Source of the DNA: UBA967 sp044375555
GTDB lineage: Bacteria > Verrucomicrobiota > Verrucomicrobiia > Chthoniobacterales > Terrimicrobiaceae
Direction of reading: 5' to 3'
Assembly (NCBI GenBank): GCA_044375555.1
Contig: JBILML010000002.1
Location: 62,001-126,000, forward strand
Length of the DNA: 64,000 nt
Notes under the pieces: model-generated
Seen by the model: only the letters and a program-made list of their open reading frames with translations
The model's database searches: none
What the model was told of the DNA's origin: nothing
Made by a program: the position numbers and the translations under genes
Shown: positions 61,312 through 64,000 of the stretch, piece after piece
How positions within the stretch are numbered: position 1 is the first letter of the stretch
Layout: each line of letters opens with the position of its first letter

Positions 61312-61752
61312 TCAGCTCGGCGAGACGGAGCCCTCGCGGATCGCTGCGTTGAGCGTTTCCCAAGGCAGCGTCGCGCATTTCACGCGCTGCGGGAAGCGGT
61401 GAACGGCTCCCAGCGCCCGGAGCGCGGTGAGCTTTTCGATCTCAGGCGAGACCTCGCCGGTGGTGGCGAGTTTGCGGAAATCCCCCGCGAGCGCGCTCGC
61501 CTCGGTGGTTGGCAAGCCCATCGCCGCGCCAGTCATCAAAGAGCCCGACGCCGTGCAGATCGCGCAGGCGCTCGCTTGGAAACGGACGGCTTCGAGTTTG
61601 TCATCCACGATGCGCAGTTCGACCGAAAGTTCGTCGCCGCACAGGGCGTTGTGGCCATCGGCGCGGTGGGTGGGGTTTTCCAGCGGGCCGTGATTGCGCG
61701 GGCGGCGCGAGTGCTGGAGCAAAATCTCCTGATAAAGTTCGTCCGTGTTCAT
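61312..61752 (-). CDS. sufU: SufU/NifU-like iron-sulfur cluster assembly protein
   Basis: A 146-aa SufU-type protein. Three conserved cysteines are visible in NALCGDELSV, ACAICTASGSL and VKCATLPWE, the set that binds zinc and receives sulfur from SufS. The N-terminus LYQEILLQHSRRPRNHGPLE is typical. The ATG at 61752 overlaps the sufS stop (ATGA), and a longer frame upstream lies inside sufS. SufBCD genes are not in the window. Confidence 0.93.
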   Translation of the reverse strand: MNTDELYQEILLQHSRRPRNHGPLENPTHRADGHNALCGDELSVELRIVDDKLEAVRFQASACAICTASGSLMTGAAMGLPTTEASALAGDFRKLATTGEVSPEIEKLTALRALGAVHRFPQRVKCATLPWETLNAAIREGSVSPS

Positions 61753-62963
61753 GGATTGAAAAACCGGATCGCCTCCGCGATGGCGACCACCAAGCGGTCG
61801 GCCTCGGCGGGGGTGTTGTAAAAATGGAAACTCGCCCGTGCGGAGGCCGGGGCGCCGAGTTTTCGCATGAGCGGCTGGGCACAATGGTGTCCGGCGCGGA
61901 TGGCGACTCGGCGGTCGTTGCAAAAAAATGCGAGGTCGTGGGCGTGGACCCCCTCGACGGTGAAAGTCACGAGGTGCGCGCGGGAGGATTTGGGTCCGAA
62001 AACCCGAACGCCTGGCAGACTGCGAAGTTTCTCCGCCGCGTATTCCGCCAGCGCCGAGGAATGGGCGGCGATTTTTTCGAGCCCCACCGAATCCACGAAA
62101 TCCAGCGCGGCGTGCAGGCCGGCCGACTCAATGATCGCCGGCGTTCCCGCCTCGAAGCGTGCTGGCGAGGGTCGGAACTTCGCGCCGCCAAACTCCACGC
62201 GGTCCACCATCTCGCCGCCGAATTGCCATGGCGGCATGGTTTCGAGGATTTCGCGGCGGCCGTAGAGGATTCCGATGCCTGTCGGGCCGCACATTTTGTG
62301 GGCCGAGCAAACAAGGAAGTCGCAACCGATCTCCTCCACATCCACCGGAATGTGCGCCGCGCTCTGGGCTGCATCGATCAAGGTCGTGACACCATGTTCC
62401 CGCGCGAGACGGCAAAGTTCCTTCGCCGGGGTTTCGACCGCCATGGTGTTCGAGATGTGGGTGAAGGCGAAAATCCTCGGCCGTTCCGCGAGCAAGGCAC
62501 TGGCGGCTTCCAGGTCGAGTCCCGCGCCGTTTTCGAGAACTGGCACATATTTCACCACCGCCCCTTGGCGCGCGGCGAGTTGTTGCCAGGGAACCATGTT
62601 GCTGTGGTGTTCGAGTTCGGTGAGGAGGATCGTGTCGCCGGGTCGGACATTCGCCCCGCCCCAAGACGCCGCGACGAGGTTCACAGCCTCGGTCGTTCCC
62701 CGAACAAAGACGATCGACTCCGCCGAGGCTGCGTTGAAGAAACTCCGCGCCCGCTCGCGAGCCGCCTCGTAGACCGCCGTAGACCGCTCGCTGAGTTCGT
62801 GGATGCCGCGGTGGACATTCGCGTATTCATGGCCCGCAAAGTCGCGCATCCGCTCAATCACCGCGCGGGGCTTTTGAGTTGAAGCGCCGTTGTCGAGGTA
62901 GGCGACCGGATTTTCCCCGTCCAAAAACGGGAACTCGTGGCGCCAGCGCTCCACATCGTCCAT
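61749..62963 (-). CDS. sufS: Cysteine desulfurase (SufS type)
   Basis: A 404-aa PLP enzyme that takes sulfur from cysteine for Fe-S cluster assembly. YLDNGASTQKPRAV at the start, TTEAVNLVA, LTELEHHSNMVPWQ, the PLP lysine in SAHKMCGPTG and the active-site cysteine in AGHHCAQPL identify the group II (SufS) form. I chose the ATG at 62963; the in-frame extension upstream overlaps proS. It is coupled to sufU by a 4-bp overlap, a standard SufS-SufU pair. Confidence 0.94.
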   Translation of the reverse strand: MDDVERWRHEFPFLDGENPVAYLDNGASTQKPRAVIERMRDFAGHEYANVHRGIHELSERSTAVYEAARERARSFFNAASAESIVFVRGTTEAVNLVAASWGGANVRPGDTILLTELEHHSNMVPWQQLAARQGAVVKYVPVLENGAGLDLEAASALLAERPRIFAFTHISNTMAVETPAKELCRLAREHGVTTLIDAAQSAAHIPVDVEEIGCDFLVCSAHKMCGPTGIGILYGRREILETMPPWQFGGEMVDRVEFGGAKFRPSPARFEAGTPAIIESAGLHAALDFVDSVGLEKIAAHSSALAEYAAEKLRSLPGVRVFGPKSSRAHLVTFTVEGVHAHDLAFFCNDRRVAIRAGHHCAQPLMRKLGAPASARASFHFYNTPAEADRLVVAIAEAIRFFNP

Positions 62964-63001
62964 CGAGCTGGGTCTGGAATTTTTTTCGCTCAAATGTGTG
63001 C

Positions 63002-64000
63002 TCAGTAGGACTTCGCCCAGACGACCCGCTGTTTGCTCGGTTCGCCGCTGAAGGGGCACACGCCGGGCTCGGGATTTTCTTCGAAAGGAATGCAGCGGAT
63101 CGTGACCTTCAGGTCAGCCTTGATCTGCTCCTCAACCTTCGCTGAGCCGTTCCAGTGGGTGAGGGCGAAGCCTCCGTGGATCTCAGGCTTGGCGGGATTT
63201 TTTGGAGTGAAGAATTGGTAGAACTCGTCCTTCGAATCGATCGGGCTCATGTGGGCGTCGCGGAATTCCGCGGCGCGGCGGAGGAGCGTGGACTGGATGT
63301 CGTCGAGCATCGAGGTGGCGCGGCCGGGGATTTCGGCGAGAGGCAAAAACTCCTTCTCCTTGTGCGCGCGGTCGCGGCGGGCGACGGCGGCGGTGCCTTG
63401 CGCGAGGTCGCGCGGGCCGATCTCGATGCGGATCGGAACGCCCTTCTTGATGTGCTCCCAGGTTTTCACGCCGCCTCCGAGATCGCGGGTGTCGACCTCG
63501 ACGCCGAGCGGGGCGCCGTGGAACGAAATGGCGCGAAGTTCAGTGGCGAGTTTTTCGGCGGCCTCGAGGATGGCGGCTTTCGAGTCCTCTTTGGGCGTGA
63601 TTGGAAGAATCACCACATGCGTGGCGGCGATGCGTGGCGGGACGACCAAGCCGTCGTCGTCGGAATGCATCATGATCAGCGTGCCGATGAGGCGTGTGCT
63701 CACGCCCCAGCTGGTGGTCCAGGCGTGCTCGAGTTGACCGCCGCGGCCTTGGAATTCGATGCCGGCGGCTTTGGAGAAATTCTGCCCGAGGAAATGCGAG
63801 GTGCCGGCTTGGATGGCTTTGCGGTCCTGCACCATCGCCTCGATGCAATAGGTGCGCAGCGCGCCGGGGAAGCGTTCGCTCTCGCTTTTCTCACCGGTGA
63901 GAACTGGCAACGCCAAAAAGTCGCGCGCGAAAGTCTCATAGACGCGCAGCATTTTCATCGTCTCCTCCTCGGCCTCTTCGCGCGTCTCATGCGCGGTGTG
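63002..64000 (-). CDS. proS: Prolyl-tRNA synthetase, C-terminal part (5' end outside window)
   Basis: The 333 visible codons belong to a class II ProRS, which charges tRNA-Pro. The edge reads TAHETREEAEEET, and then come GEKSESERFPGA, the motif with QAGTSHFLGQNFSKAAGI, WTTSWGVSTRLIG, and a C-terminal anticodon-binding and zinc-like end (CIPFEENPEPGVCPF). The sequence fits the eukaryote/archaeal-like type 3 ProS without the bacterial editing insertion. The reading frame continues beyond the right edge. The gene lies 38 bp upstream of sufS. Confidence 0.93.
   Translation of the reverse strand, partial: HTAHETREEAEEETMKMLRVYETFARDFLALPVLTGEKSESERFPGALRTYCIEAMVQDRKAIQAGTSHFLGQNFSKAAGIEFQGRGGQLEHAWTTSWGVSTRLIGTLIMMHSDDDGLVVPPRIAATHVVILPITPKEDSKAAILEAAEKLATELRAISFHGAPLGVEVDTRDLGGGVKTWEHIKKGVPIRIEIGPRDLAQGTAAVARRDRAHKEKEFLPLAEIPGRATSMLDDIQSTLLRRAAEFRDAHMSPIDSKDEFYQFFTPKNPAKPEIHGGFALTHWNGSAKVEEQIKADLKVTIRCIPFEENPEPGVCPFSGEPSKQRVVWAKSY

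Noticed and set aside
58800..61352. 850-aa open frame on the plus strand
   Set aside because: Antisense shadow of gltB in high-GC DNA; composition is low-complexity and no domain is recognisable.

Overview
This 64 kb window comes from a high-GC Gram-negative bacterium. It is probably a member of the Verrucomicrobiota/PVC group. The hints are outer-membrane porin and type II pseudopilin genes, a Tll0287-type haem chemoreceptor, FecR-NHL and LPMO-chitinase proteins, intergenic REP-like hairpins of the CCACAGAGGACACAGAG type, and few clear Shine-Dalgarno sites. No ribosomal RNA is present, so the phylum is an inference. Both ends cut genes: a phosphoglucomutase on the left and prolyl-tRNA synthetase on the right.

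Positions 1.3-22.7 kb hold a very large chemosensory locus. It carries two CheA kinases, three CheB, two CheR, two CheW, CheY, CheX, three chemoreceptors, a STAS protein and a REC-REC-STAS protein. It also contains a MgtE-like Mg transporter and an OprB-type sugar porin. Most genes (cheX to cheY, then mgtE, mcp1, cheA1) run leftward with tight spacing or overlapping ATGA junctions. cheW1-cheB1 and cheR1-cheB2 form a divergent pair of short operons. No flagellar or pilus genes adjoin. Odd proteins include a CheB with a degenerate receiver, a CheA with a duplicated N-terminal domain, a soluble receptor whose sensor lies after its signalling domain, and a haem-binding receptor.

Positions 22.7-31.9 kb carry accessory metabolism. 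They hold a tandem class II aldolase (one active-looking and one degenerate half), a secreted FecR-NHL protein, a VapBC pair, a four-module secreted LPMO-CBM2-CBM2-chitinase, a pseudopilin, and a cytochrome c-fused PQQ sugar dehydrogenase.

Positions 31950-39962 are an approximately 8 kb integrative element inserted in the 3' end of ssrA (tmRNA), bounded by a 27-bp direct repeat. It encodes an excisionase-like protein, a tyrosine integrase, an unrecognised HTH protein, an AlpA-like protein, a TOPRIM primase, a RepA-type helicase, small hypotheticals and a serine resolvase, with iteron-like repeats. It has no recognisable conjugation, capsid or defence genes. The intact tmRNA lies at 39933-40288.

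Positions 40.3-49 kb mix housekeeping-like orphans (YqgE, serine hydrolase, TPR, membrane fusion protein, SYLF, GNAT) with a defence/addiction cluster. That cluster has a HigBA-type module, a second VapBC, and an Eco29kI-type restriction-modification system placed directly behind trpG. A small gene next to the GNAT gene appears split by a REP-like hairpin.

Positions 49-64 kb are core metabolism: trpE/trpG with lemA, a peroxiredoxin-like protein, pyrD, rpsJ-rplC followed by a terminator, gltBD, sufS-sufU and proS.
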